Shown piece after piece: positions 1 through 8,356 of a stretch of DNA of 60,524 bases. Each line of letters begins with the position of its first letter. The first letter of the stretch is position 1. This DNA comes from JBBDSH01 sp040905045 (GTDB lineage: Bacteria > Pseudomonadota > Gammaproteobacteria > Eutrophobiales > Eutrophobiaceae): the NCBI GenBank assembly GCA_040905045.1, contig JBBDSH010000008.1, positions 1 to 60,524 of the forward strand, in the 5' to 3' direction. The translations under genes were made by a program, and so were the position numbers. A model generated the notes under the pieces. It was not told where the DNA came from and made no database searches. It saw only the letters and a program-made list of their open reading frames with translations.

Positions 1-14
1 TGCACAGATTCGAA

Positions 15-162
15 TTAAGGGCGCTTCTAAAAATGAGAATTTTTTCGTGAGAGCTGGGAAGCACCGCGCACAGAACCGCAGTTTACACGGAGTAAATGAG
101 GATTCGAGCACGGCGCTGACGCCGCTATCGCGGAAAAAGGCCATTTTTAGAAGTGCCCTTAA
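15..162. repeat. MITE-like element with 21-bp terminal inverted repeats
   Basis: The ends at 15-35 and 142-162 are inverted repeats of 21 bp with one mismatch. Each contains CTTCTAAAAATG or its complement, and each outer edge is TTAA, which could be a target duplication. The interior has no transposase. It holds a GTAAAC-rich region and an internal GC hairpin, ggcgctgacgccgc. The element overlaps the 5' end of the cytochrome gene. I infer a non-autonomous element, since only one copy lies in this window. Confidence 0.7.
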
Positions 163-496
163 GGGTGCTTTACACAGTCTTCTCGGTGCAGCTCTACTTT
201 TCCCGTTTTCTTCATGGGCGGAGAAGGATGCTGAACTGGATATAAAGCAGCTTATGCATGAGAAACGCTGTGTCCTTTGCCATGATCGCACCGGCCGCCG
301 TGTCGGTCCGCCTTACCGGATGATTGCAGACCTGCATGCCGGCAAGGAGGGCATCGTCGACAAACTGGCAAAGAAGATCATCGAGGGGGGCATGGGCACC
401 TGGGGCACTACACCCATGCCGCCGAACAGTCATGTATCGGAACAGGAAGCGCAAGCCTTGGCGAAATGGATCATGGGGCTGCAAAAAGAGGATTAA
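47..496 (+). CDS. Class I c-type cytochrome (periplasmic, single haem)
   Basis: A small electron carrier that would be exported and matured in the periplasm. The haem motif CVLCH is followed by a GPPY segment, and a PMPPN segment near the C-terminus probably supplies the axial methionine. This order is typical of cytochrome c551/c552. A hydrophobic stretch ending FSSWAEKD is a plausible signal peptide, leaving a mature domain of about 90 residues. The only usable in-frame start I see is GTG at 47, which lies inside the MITE at 15-162. About the first 38 residues are therefore MITE-encoded and rich in basic residues. The native start was probably displaced by the insertion. The gene may still be exported, because the hydrophobic core lies after the MITE. 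Redox partner unknown. Confidence 0.75.
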   Translation: MRAGKHRAQNRSLHGVNEDSSTALTPLSRKKAIFRSALKGALHSLLGAALLFPFSSWAEKDAELDIKQLMHEKRCVLCHDRTGRRVGPPYRMIADLHAGKEGIVDKLAKKIIEGGMGTWGTTPMPPNSHVSEQEAQALAKWIMGLQKED

Positions 497-518
497 CAAT
501 GGCATCGCCGGGTTGTGA

Positions 519-1994
519 TTAATTCTTTTCCAGGGCTTCGCTCAGGCGGTCGTGGACGGTTTTCAGTATCTCGATACGCGCAAATAATTTGTCATTGGCA
601 GGGATCAGTGACCAGGGCGCGTATTCCGTGCTGGTATGTGCAACCATGTCATTGACGGCCGCCTTGTAATCGTCCCATTTCTCGCGATTGCGCCAGTCCT
701 CCTCGGTGATCTTGTGTTGTTTCCATGCCGTGACTTCTCTTTCCTTGAATCGCCGCAGCTGTTCCTCCGGGTCCAGGTGCAGCCAGAACTTGGTCAGAAT
801 AATACCGTGCTCGTGTAGCTGTTCCTCGAAGTCGTTGATCTCCCCGTAGGCGCGCCGCCATTCGTCCTCGGTGGCGAAGTTTTCCACCCGCTCCACCAGA
901 ACGCGACCATACCAGGAACGGTCGTAAACAGTGACGTAACCTGCGCGCGGAAGGTGGCGCCAGAAACGCCACAGGTAATGATGGGCCTTTTCCTCGTCCG
1001 TGGGCGCCGCCACGGAAATGACCTTGTAAAGCCGGGCATCCATGCCCGCGGTCAGGCGGCGGATGGCGCCGCCCTTGCCGGAGGCGTCCCAGCCCTCGAA
1101 CATTGCAATGGTGGAACGTTTCTGTTTCCGGGCTTCCCATACCAGGCGATAGATCTCGTTTTGATAATCTTTCAGTTGCTTGCGGTAGTCTTTTTCCGGA
1201 ATCGTCCGGGTGGTGTCAACATGGTCGAGGATGGTGATATCGTCATCGGGTATTGAAGTAAATATCTTCCTGTCGTTACGCGTTGCAGTAACAGAAGACG
1301 ACTCCAGCTTTTCCTCCAGAGCGGCCTTTAACACCCGGCCAACGCTGATATCACGGTAACGGTCATTGGCGGCCTCGATCAGATGCCAGGGGGCATCACC
1401 GGTATCGGTCATGCGCAGGGCATGCTCCGATGCGCTGGCAAATTCCGCATAGTGTTTCGAAAACTGCTTGAGGATGGGTGACGGCCGGCCTGCTTTCTTG
1501 TCTTTTTCCAGTTTCTTTTTCTGGTCCGCCCCGGACAAGTGAAACCAGAACTTGACGATCAGGGCGCCGTCCACAGTAAGCAGTTGTTCAAACTGGGTAA
1601 TGTGATGCAACTGGCGTTCGTATTCGGAGTTGTCGATCCTGCCCATAACAAAATCGACGATGGGACGGGTATACCATGAACCGAACATGATGCCGAAGGT
1701 GCCGCGCGCCGGCAGGCGCCTCCAGAAACGCCAGTATCGCGGCCGTTCCCGTTCTTCATCGCTTTCATCCCAGAATGCCGAGGTCTCGATGCTGCGCGGG
1801 TCCAGCCACTTGCTCAGGCGGTTAACCACCTCGCCCTTGCCCGCGCCCTCGACACCGGACACAATGACGATCACGGGAATACGGGTTTCCCGGATGGTGT
1901 GTTGCAAGCCGAGAAGGCGGGTACGGAGTTCCGGTTCTTCCTGGTCGAATTCTTTCTTGCTGATCTTCTGTCCCAGCTCGACGGCTTCGAACAT
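519..1994 (-). CDS. pap: Polyphosphate:AMP phosphotransferase (two-domain PPK2)
   Basis: Transfers phosphate from polyphosphate to AMP, giving ADP. The 491 residues hold two PPK2 domains, about 10-235 and 265-485. Each has a Walker A-like loop (EGAGKGE near residue 50, GWDASGKGG near 305). The second domain keeps the DRSWYGR signature (about 358-364). In the first the equivalent reads FGSWYTR, so the Walker B aspartate is lost, which suggests the C-terminal half is catalytic. Tandem domain architecture matches the class II PPK2 (PAP) family, and the length is normal. It converges on the cytochrome gene with 22 bp between them. Alternative: a PPK2 with different nucleotide preference. Confidence 0.88.
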   Translation of the reverse strand: MFEAVELGQKISKKEFDQEEPELRTRLLGLQHTIRETRIPVIVIVSGVEGAGKGEVVNRLSKWLDPRSIETSAFWDESDEERERPRYWRFWRRLPARGTFGIMFGSWYTRPIVDFVMGRIDNSEYERQLHHITQFEQLLTVDGALIVKFWFHLSGADQKKKLEKDKKAGRPSPILKQFSKHYAEFASASEHALRMTDTGDAPWHLIEAANDRYRDISVGRVLKAALEEKLESSSVTATRNDRKIFTSIPDDDITILDHVDTTRTIPEKDYRKQLKDYQNEIYRLVWEARKQKRSTIAMFEGWDASGKGGAIRRLTAGMDARLYKVISVAAPTDEEKAHHYLWRFWRHLPRAGYVTVYDRSWYGRVLVERVENFATEDEWRRAYGEINDFEEQLHEHGIILTKFWLHLDPEEQLRRFKEREVTAWKQHKITEEDWRNREKWDDYKAAVNDMVAHTSTEYAPWSLIPANDKLFARIEILKTVHDRLSEALEKN

Positions 1995-2163
1995 TTACGT
2001 ATTGCTCCGGTTTTAAGGCAGATTGTCGGACATCAATGTAGATTCTAATCTGTCCAATGTGTGCCGGCCGTTGATCCAGGTCAACGATCTCTGCCGGACA
2101 ACGTCGAATCGACTCTTTGCCCGGTTGATAATACAATAAAAACAGGTCATACCGGATTTCCCC

Positions 2164-2946
2164 ATGTCTTCAACCACTGAAATGCTGGAATTCGCGGTCT
2201 CCATCGCCGAGGAGGCCGGAGAAATCGCGCTGCGCTATTTTCGCTCGCCGCTGGAAGTCAGCAACAAATCCGCCGAGTTGTTTGATCCGGTCACACAGGC
2301 GGATCGGGAGATCGAACTGCAGCTGCGGACCCGGATCACGGCCGCCTACCCGGATCATGCCATTGTCGGCGAGGAACACGGCGTAACGGACGGCAATCAT
2401 ATGAAATGGATCATCGATCCCATCGACGGTACACGCGGGTTTATAACCGGTTCGCCCATGTGGGGCATGCTCATCGGCATCATGGATGATAATGTTCCCG
2501 TTGCCGGTGTCATCCATCAGCCGTTTCTCCGGGAAACCTTCTTTGGCAGTGCCGCCGGCGCCTGTTTCAAGTCGGAGCGCGGCGTCGAGGTAATTCATAC
2601 CCGGACTACCGAAAGTCTGGCTGAAGCGGTGCTTTATACCACCCATCCCGGGATGTTCAGCGAAGGTGCGGACAAGAAGGCATTTGCGAAGATCGATACG
2701 GCCTGCCTTTTCTCCCGTTTCGGCGGCGATTGTTACGGTTATGCACTGCTGGCGGCAGGTTATGCGGATCTGGTGGTGGAAGCGGCATTACAGCCCTATG
2801 ATATCATCCCTGTAATACCGCTGATCGAGGCGGCCGGGGGCGTGGTCAGTGACTGGTCCGGGGCATCTGCCCTTGATGGTGGCCGTATCGTTGCCGCCGC
2901 CACGCCCGCGCTGCATCGGCAGGTAATAGAACTTTTAAACAGCTGA
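2164..2946 (+). CDS. Inositol monophosphatase-family phosphatase, HisN-like
   Basis: A Mg-dependent phosphatase of the IMPase fold. Metal-binding motifs are visible: GEEHG at about 69-73 and WIIDPIDGTRGF at about 82-93. The G-x-D segment near the C-terminus is replaced by QPYDIIPVIPLIEAAGG. The DGTRGFI variant is the one commonly seen in the HisN type of histidinol-phosphate phosphatase, which would act at the eighth step of histidine synthesis. No other his gene is nearby, so substrate assignment is inference. Length of 260 is normal. The CDGSH gene follows closely and may be cotranscribed. Alternatives are inositol-1-phosphatase or 3'-phosphoadenosine phosphatase. Confidence 0.75.
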   Translation: MSSTTEMLEFAVSIAEEAGEIALRYFRSPLEVSNKSAELFDPVTQADREIELQLRTRITAAYPDHAIVGEEHGVTDGNHMKWIIDPIDGTRGFITGSPMWGMLIGIMDDNVPVAGVIHQPFLRETFFGSAAGACFKSERGVEVIHTRTTESLAEAVLYTTHPGMFSEGADKKAFAKIDTACLFSRFGGDCYGYALLAAGYADLVVEAALQPYDIIPVIPLIEAAGGVVSDWSGASALDGGRIVAAATPALHRQVIELLNS

Positions 2947-2975
2947 ATTCATCCGACCACTTGCAGGGGGTATGT

Positions 2976-3221
2976 ATGGATAAACCGAATATTGCCGCGA
3001 CATCACCCATGGCGGTGGAAGTGGAGGCCGGAAAGAGTTATTTCTGGTGTGCCTGCGGACTGAGCAAGACTCAGCCTTTTTGCGACGGCTCCCACAAGGG
3101 CACCGGGTTTGCGCCGGTAAAATACGAAGCACAGGAAGACGGCGAGGTGTTTTTCTGCTGTTGCAAGCATACCGGCAATCCGCCGCTTTGCGACGGGACT
3201 CATAAATCAGTGAAAAGTTAA
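2976..3221 (+). CDS. CDGSH iron-sulfur domain protein (two CDGSH motifs)
   Basis: A small protein of 81 residues with two CDGSH-type cluster sites. The first is CACG...PFCDGSH and the second CCCK...PLCDGTH, each expected to bind a [2Fe-2S] cluster through three Cys and one His. The tandem arrangement is common in bacterial CDGSH proteins. The ATG at 2976 is preferred over an upstream TTG at 2961, because the purine run AGGGGG lies at a normal spacing before it. The gene starts 29 bp after the phosphatase and probably shares its transcript. The stop codon TAA lies inside an AAAGTTA heptamer array, so the last residues may have been altered by the repeat. Function is unknown. Confidence 0.85.
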   Translation: MDKPNIAATSPMAVEVEAGKSYFWCACGLSKTQPFCDGSHKGTGFAPVKYEAQEDGEVFFCCCKHTGNPPLCDGTHKSVKS

Positions 3222-3234
3222 AAGTTAAAAGTGG
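3214..3234 (+). repeat. Heptamer array at CDGSH gene stop
   Basis: Three 7-bp units, AAAGTTA, AAAGTTA and AAAGTGG. The stop codon at 3219-3221 spans the first unit junction. This is the first of several stop-linked heptamer arrays in the window. Confidence 0.7.
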
Positions 3235-3309
3235 AAAGGGAAAACGCTCGGATAGTATTCCCCAGCTTGCGATGCCGCCGATCTGACTTACAATTCCTTG
3301 CACCTTGAC

Positions 3310-4224
3310 TTATACCGCTGTGGCCGATGTTTCCCCGCCGGTCGACAGGTGGCGGAGAAAATCCTCCACCAGCAGTTCAGCAATGTCCTTCCGGCAGACC
3401 GACTGCAGCCCGCGCCATGCCGGGATACTGTTCACTTCCAGCACGGTGTATTCGCCGGCTTCATCCATGATGATATCCACACCGGCGTAACAGGTTCCGG
3501 TCACTGATGCGGCTTGCTCGGCCATAGCGCGAAGAGGATCCGTCAGCACCGCGGGCAGGCAGCGGCCGCCACGCGCCCGGTTGGTGATCCAGTGACCGGA
3601 TACCCGTTCCATGGCCGCCACCGCCAAGCCATTGATCACGAATACGCGCCAGTCGCGGCCGCTGCCGTCGCCCTGGCGGATGTAGCGTTGCAGGTAATAG
3701 ATACCGTCGACGTCTTCCGGGAGCGGCAGTTGTTCCGGTCGATCGATTAATTGCAAACCACGGCCGCAGTTGCCGAACAGCGGTTTCAGGACCATTCTGT
3801 TACCGGTGGCATTCTCTCTTGCAACCAGATCCCCGGCATCATCCCGGGATTCGCACACCCGGGTGGGCGGCGTGGGAATACCGCTGCGCAGCAGCAGGAA
3901 AGTGGTCATGCCCTTGTCCACGGTGTATTCAATGGCCGTCGGCGGGTTGTAGACCGGGATGCCGCAGGCCGCAAGCCCGTGCAGTATGTCCAGCCGGAAG
4001 GCCACCTGTTGGAAACCGCCGTCGGGGATGGCGCGAACGAAGGCGGCGTCGGGCAGACCCTGGTCGAAACCGGGAATCACCAGACCCCTGACGCCGGCAG
4101 CGAAATCAATGCGGCAGTCGCGCAGGGAACACACCAGTACGTCCACCTGACGGGCGGCAAGACGTTCCAGCAGGGCCTGTTCGTGCCAGCCGCTGTTTTC
4201 GGAGAATACGACGACGCGTTTCAT
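3310..4224 (-). CDS. ATP-grasp ligase, RimK/MptN-like (Orf17-type)
   Basis: Predicted ATP-dependent carboxylate-amine ligase, of the RimK fold that adds glutamate to cofactors or proteins. The ATP-grasp domain shows MVLKPLFGNCGRG (nucleotide loop), YYLQRYI (hinge) and LEVNSIPAWRG (metal-binding end). The start chosen is MKRVVVF, where the N-terminal domain begins. An in-frame ATG lies 63 bp upstream, preceded by residues of no family character. The divergent neighbour is an OrfY-like ATP-grasp protein. In methylotrophs, RimK-like Orf17 and OrfY belong to tetrahydromethanopterin biosynthesis gene sets, so I infer this role. No mch, fae or fhc genes are in the window to confirm it. Alternative: a generic glutamate ligase. 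Confidence 0.65.
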   Translation of the reverse strand: MKRVVVFSENSGWHEQALLERLAARQVDVLVCSLRDCRIDFAAGVRGLVIPGFDQGLPDAAFVRAIPDGGFQQVAFRLDILHGLAACGIPVYNPPTAIEYTVDKGMTTFLLLRSGIPTPPTRVCESRDDAGDLVARENATGNRMVLKPLFGNCGRGLQLIDRPEQLPLPEDVDGIYYLQRYIRQGDGSGRDWRVFVINGLAVAAMERVSGHWITNRARGGRCLPAVLTDPLRAMAEQAASVTGTCYAGVDIIMDEAGEYTVLEVNSIPAWRGLQSVCRKDIAELLVEDFLRHLSTGGETSATAV

Positions 4225-4344
4225 GGTGAGCTTTTCATGTGCCTGGTTATGATGGATAGTGCCGCTGTATAGAACGGCTTTTGTCATTGTCGGGTATCCC
4301 CGTAAGCGGGGCAAGCCGGCCGTTTACCGGAAACCGCCTGAGTC

Positions 4345-5478
4345 ATGACCACGGAATCACAATCGCTTCTCATCACCGGCGCCAGCGCCCGGGCCGCCGC
4401 CTTTTCCGCGGTGCGCGCGGGGTTTGTGCCGTACTGGATCGATGAATTCGGCGATGCCGACCTGGCCGAATCTTTCATTGGCGTTAAAGTACCGCCTGAC
4501 GATTATCCCGGCGGTATTCCTCAGGCGGCCCGATCATTGCCGGCCATGCCGTTTCTCTACACCGGCGCCATGGAAAACCACTTGAATGTCATCGATGCCC
4601 TGTCGCGGGATCGGGAACTGCTGGGCAATGATTCCGGTGTCTGTCGTCCGGTGCGTGATCCCTTTCTCCTGAGGGACTGCCTGCGCGATGCCGGGCTGGC
4701 TTTTGCAACCGTTGCCATGAAATCTTCAGGCAATGAAGCCGGCTGGTTATGCAAATCATGGAGCAGTTCCGGCGGGCTCGGCATCCATTTTCATAACGGC
4801 AATGGAGCCGTCCCCGCCGGGCATTATTTGCAGGCCTTTATTCAGGGTCGCAGTGTTTCCGCCGTCTATATCGGCGACGGTCGTGGCGCGCAACTGGCCG
4901 GCGTGACCCGGCAACTGGTGGGCAAGGCGGCCTTTCATGCGGCGCGTTTTTCCTACTGCGGCAGCATCGGCCCGCTGCCGTTGACCGAAACGGAGAAGGA
5001 GGAATGGCAGTGCATCGGCGACACCCTTGCCGGAACTTTCGGATTGCGCGGTCTGTTTGGTGTCGACGCCATTCAGCGTGACGAGGGCATTACCCCTTTG
5101 GAAGTGAACCCGCGCTACACCGCTTCGGTGGAGGTGGTGGAGGCGGGTACCGGTCTGGCTCTGATCGGCTGTCATGTAGAAGCCTGCCGGGGGCGGCTGC
5201 GGATGTCGGAATCGAAAAACAACGGACTCCACGGCAAGTGTTATCTGTTTGCACCACGCCGGTTGCATGTGACCGGCGATTTGCGCGCGGCGCCCATGCC
5301 CTGTGAACTGGATTCAGTGACCCTGGCGGACGTGCCGGTGCCCGGTACGGTGATCGAGTCCGGAGCCCCGATCCTGAGTCTGCATACCTCCGGCCGCGAT
5401 CAACTGGATTGCCTGCAGCGCCTGAGCGGCAAGGCGGCTGCGATCATAGAAAAGTTACAAGTTATAAGTCACAAGTGA
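4345..5478 (+). CDS. ATP-grasp protein, OrfY-like (predicted H4MPT biosynthesis)
   Basis: 377 residues. The N-terminus LLITGASARAAAFSAVRAG resembles, from memory of the family, the OrfY proteins found with tetrahydromethanopterin genes in methylotrophs and planctomycetes. The ATP-grasp core includes a weak nucleotide loop (KSWSSSGGLGI) and a LEVNPRYTASVE metal-binding end. The reaction is unknown. It probably ligates a carboxylate during cofactor assembly. It is divergent from the RimK-like ligase, with 120 bp between the starts, so the two likely share a regulatory region. The ATG at 4345 directly precedes family sequence. The stop lies in the last unit of an AAGTTAC heptamer array, so the C-terminus KLQVISHK is repeat-encoded. 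Alternative: a carbamoyl-phosphate-synthase-like carboligase of other function. Confidence 0.62.
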   Translation: MTTESQSLLITGASARAAAFSAVRAGFVPYWIDEFGDADLAESFIGVKVPPDDYPGGIPQAARSLPAMPFLYTGAMENHLNVIDALSRDRELLGNDSGVCRPVRDPFLLRDCLRDAGLAFATVAMKSSGNEAGWLCKSWSSSGGLGIHFHNGNGAVPAGHYLQAFIQGRSVSAVYIGDGRGAQLAGVTRQLVGKAAFHAARFSYCGSIGPLPLTETEKEEWQCIGDTLAGTFGLRGLFGVDAIQRDEGITPLEVNPRYTASVEVVEAGTGLALIGCHVEACRGRLRMSESKNNGLHGKCYLFAPRRLHVTGDLRAAPMPCELDSVTLADVPVPGTVIESGAPILSLHTSGRDQLDCLQRLSGKAAAIIEKLQVISHK

Positions 5479-5534
5479 CAAGATGTATGATCGGAGAATG
5501 ACCTGCGAGCCACGAGTCACGAGCCACGAATCAC
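5452..5534. repeat. Two heptamer arrays at a convergent gene end
   Basis: At 5452-5479 there are four units: AAGTTAC, AAGTTAT, AAGTCAC, AAGTGAC. At 5507-5534 there are four more: GAGCCAC, GAGTCAC, GAGCCAC, GAATCAC. The first array contains the OrfY stop (5476-5478). The second contains the aminotransferase stop (5517-5519, complement). Both have exactly 7-bp period. Confidence 0.8.
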
Positions 5535-6716
5535 GCTCAGTATGGAATCGGTCAGGTAATCGATATTGCCCGGGCTGATACCGGCCACATTGATGCGGCT
5601 GTTGTCGACAAAGTAAATGCTGTGTTCCTTGCGCAGCTTTTGCACCAGCTCTTTTTCCAGTCCCAGGAAGGAAAACATGCCCTTTTCCCGGCGGATGAAA
5701 TCGAAATCCCGCGGCGATCCTTTCTTCTTCATGGTTTCAGCGAACAGGTTGCGCAGTTCGTTGATGCGTTCACACATGCCCTCAAGCTCGGATTGCCACT
5801 CCCGCCTCAGGTCTGAATCGGCGAGGATGGTGGCGACGATGGCGGCGCCGTGGGCCGGCGGCACGGAATACAGCCGGCGGGCATTGACCTTCATGTGGGA
5901 CAGGACGGCCTCGCTTGTGGAGCGGTCGCCGGTTACGGCGATCAGCGCACCGACGCGATCCCGGTAGAGGCCGAAGTTCTTGGAACAGGAATAGGTGATC
6001 AGAATTTCCGGCAGGGTTTCGGCGAGGATGCGGACGCCTTCGCCATCCGGCTCCAGGCCGTCACCCAGGCCCTGGTAGGCAAAGTCCACCAGCGGCAGGA
6101 AGCCGCGCTCGGCGGCGGTTTTAGCCACGTCACGCCATTGTTCCGGTGTCAGGTCGGCGCCGGTGGGGTTGTGGCAGCAGCCGTGCAGCAGCACGACGTC
6201 TTCCGGCCCCAGGACGTCGAGGGCCTCCATCATGTCTTCGAACAGGATGCCGTGACTGTCCCGATCGTAGTAGGGATATTCCCGGATCGACAGGCCCGCC
6301 TGTCCCATAAGCGGGGTATGATTGCCCCAGGTAGGCCTGGACACCCAAAGGCTGGCGCCCTCCTTCCAGCTGTTGACGACTTCCGCCGCCAGGCGCAGGG
6401 CACCGGAGCCGCCGGGCGTGGCGGCGGTGCAGGAACGCCCGTCTTTCAGGATGGTACTGTCCTCGCCCAGGACCAGGGGCTGGATGCGCTCGCAGAAGGC
6501 CGGATCGCCGGAAATGGGGGTGTAAGTCTTGGTGGTTTCCGTTTCCAGGCGGATTTTCTCCGCCTTCTTGACGGCGCTGAAGATGGGCGTGTTGCCGTCC
6601 TCGGTTTTGTAGACGCCGGCGCCCAGATCAATCTTGGCGGGGTTGGTGTCGGCGTTATAGGCGACAGTCAGCCCCAGAATGGGGTCGTCGGGCAGTTTCT
6701 CGAATGATTCAAACAT
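5517..6716 (-). CDS. Class I aspartate/aromatic-amino-acid aminotransferase
   Basis: PLP enzyme that interconverts aspartate or aromatic amino acids and their 2-oxo acids with glutamate. The 399-residue length and the start MFESFEKLPDDPILGL match the AspC/TyrB subfamily. The PLP lysine lies in SCSKNFGLYRDRVG (about residue 245). The HGCCHNPTG motif and the C-terminal arginine segment NVAGISPGNIDYL are present. Normally this motif reads HNPTG after a Ala or Cys pair. The gene lies alone, convergent with the OrfY-like gene. Its last residues (VIRGS) and its stop codon are encoded by a heptamer array, so the end has probably been remodelled by the repeat. Confidence 0.9.
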   Translation of the reverse strand: MFESFEKLPDDPILGLTVAYNADTNPAKIDLGAGVYKTEDGNTPIFSAVKKAEKIRLETETTKTYTPISGDPAFCERIQPLVLGEDSTILKDGRSCTAATPGGSGALRLAAEVVNSWKEGASLWVSRPTWGNHTPLMGQAGLSIREYPYYDRDSHGILFEDMMEALDVLGPEDVVLLHGCCHNPTGADLTPEQWRDVAKTAAERGFLPLVDFAYQGLGDGLEPDGEGVRILAETLPEILITYSCSKNFGLYRDRVGALIAVTGDRSTSEAVLSHMKVNARRLYSVPPAHGAAIVATILADSDLRREWQSELEGMCERINELRNLFAETMKKKGSPRDFDFIRREKGMFSFLGLEKELVQKLRKEHSIYFVDNSRINVAGISPGNIDYLTDSILSVIRGS

Positions 6717-6799
6717 GGATGTTGTAGTGTTCCTTTGAGACTAAGAAAAAGGCGGCATCGCCGCCCGCGACGGAAACTATACTATAAATAGTGGAGGGT

Positions 6800-6897
6800 G
6801 AGGAGTAAGGGGTCAGGAGTAAGGAGTAAGAAGTAAGGGGGGGTATAATAGTTGGCAAAGTGTACTGCACACCTCACACCTGACCCCTCACTCTGGA
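6800..6897. repeat. Inverted heptamer arrays between tandem genes
   Basis: The left arm at 6800-6834 has units GAGGAGT, AAGGGGT, CAGGAGT, AAGGAGT, AAGAAGT. The right arm at about 6871-6897 is the inverted form (ACCTCAC, ACCTGAC, CCCTCAC). The MFS stop codon (6874-6876, complement) lies in the right arm. The arms could form a hairpin in RNA from either strand. Confidence 0.75.
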
Positions 6898-8283
6898 CTC
6901 TTTATGCATATTGCCTCGCAGGGAGGAGCTCAGCATGGCCAGGGCGGCCAGCAGTGCCGAAATGCCCAGGCAGAAACTGATGTTGTCCATCAGCAGCGGA
7001 TGCAGTTCCGGGGTGATCCGTACCTTGCCCATGTTCATGGCGAATACGACGGTGATAATCGCCATGCTGAACATTTGTCCCACTACCCGAACGGTGTTGG
7101 TGATGCCGCTGGCGGTACCCAACTGACCTTTACCTACGGCACCGAAGATGGCGTTCATATTGGGTGAGGAAAACAATGCGAATCCGGTGCCGGTGGTTAG
7201 CAGGCAAAGGATAATATAAAGCAGCGAGGTGTCTGCGTCGCTGAGTGACAGCAGGGCGTAACCGGTGATGTTCAGGAGCAGGCCGGCTGTGGCCAGCAGC
7301 CGCGGTTCGATACGGTCCGAAAGACGTCCGGTGAAAGGAGTTAACAGCGCCATCATGATTGGCTGTGCGACCAGCACAAGCCCGGCAATCTTGGCGGACA
7401 GACCCTGGATGTACTGCAGGTACAGGCTCATCAGATAGGACAGGCCATAAGAAGCTGAATATAGCAACAGTGCGGCCAGAATGGAAAACAGAAACAACCG
7501 ATTTTCGAATATCAGGCGCACGTCCAGCAACGGGTCGGAAAGGCGTTTTTCGTATTGGAAGAAGCCGGTCAGGAGAGCCAGTCCCGGCAGGATCAGGCCG
7601 AGGCTGTACAGGTTGGGCAGTTTGGTCAGTCCGTAGACCAGGGCGCTTATACCCGCGCCGAACAGTACGGCCCCGGCCAGATCCAGACGTCGCTCCGACT
7701 CGCCGGTCCATTCGCCCTGCAGCCGTGTCAGGGTCACCCAGAACAGCACCAGAACCACGGGCACATGCACCACGAAGAGGGCGCGCCAGGACAGGTAATC
7801 GGTACAGAGACCGCCGATCAGCGGCCCGCCGGTGAGGCCGAAATACACACACGAGGTGGTCAGACCGACGACGCTGCCGCGACGATTGGCGGGGAACAGC
7901 GATATCAGCATGGGCAGGCCGGAAGTGGCTATCAATGAAGTGCCCAGACCCTGGACGAAGCGGCCGGCAATAAGTACGTGAATATTCCCGGCCAGGGCGG
8001 CCAGCAGGGAACCCAGGGTGACGATTACCATGCCGGTGATATACATCTTGCGGCGTCCCAGTATATCGCCCAGCTTGCCGGCCGGCAGCAGGAACACGGC
8101 GGTGGTCAGCAAAAAGGCGGTGGGGATCCAGCTTAATAAAACGGCATCCGCCTGCATGGTTTCGGCGATGGCCGGAATGGCCACGTTGACGCCGGACAAC
8201 ATCAGCGGCGTGATGAAGGAAGTGCAGCAGACCACGATCAGTGCTGTTCGGCGACTGGTATCTTGCGCGGCGGTGTCTGACAT
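6874..8283 (-). CDS. MFS transporter, DHA2 (EmrB/QacA-like) family
   Basis: Inner-membrane proton antiporter, probably for drugs or other small molecules. The 469 residues are strongly hydrophobic and fit about 14 transmembrane helices. Family motifs are visible: LGDILGRRKMY after TM2 (motif A) and the motif C-like run GLTGGPLIGG. The N-terminus is SDTAAQDTSRRTALIVVCCTSFITPLMLSGVNVAIPAIAETMQ in character, cytoplasmic followed by TM1. It is divergent from the thioesterase gene, with about 75 bp to its annotated start. No EmrA-type adaptor gene is adjacent, so it may work alone. The last residues and stop are in a heptamer repeat. Confidence 0.85.
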   Translation of the reverse strand: MSDTAAQDTSRRTALIVVCCTSFITPLMLSGVNVAIPAIAETMQADAVLLSWIPTAFLLTTAVFLLPAGKLGDILGRRKMYITGMVIVTLGSLLAALAGNIHVLIAGRFVQGLGTSLIATSGLPMLISLFPANRRGSVVGLTTSCVYFGLTGGPLIGGLCTDYLSWRALFVVHVPVVLVLFWVTLTRLQGEWTGESERRLDLAGAVLFGAGISALVYGLTKLPNLYSLGLILPGLALLTGFFQYEKRLSDPLLDVRLIFENRLFLFSILAALLLYSASYGLSYLMSLYLQYIQGLSAKIAGLVLVAQPIMMALLTPFTGRLSDRIEPRLLATAGLLLNITGYALLSLSDADTSLLYIILCLLTTGTGFALFSSPNMNAIFGAVGKGQLGTASGITNTVRVVGQMFSMAIITVVFAMNMGKVRITPELHPLLMDNISFCLGISALLAALAMLSSSLRGNMHKESRVRGQV

Positions 8284-8356
8284 AGGAGTGCGGTGCGGCT
8301 CCGTTCGGTTTTATCCGGCTGCGCCGGGGCGGCAGGATGCAATATAATATTGTATC

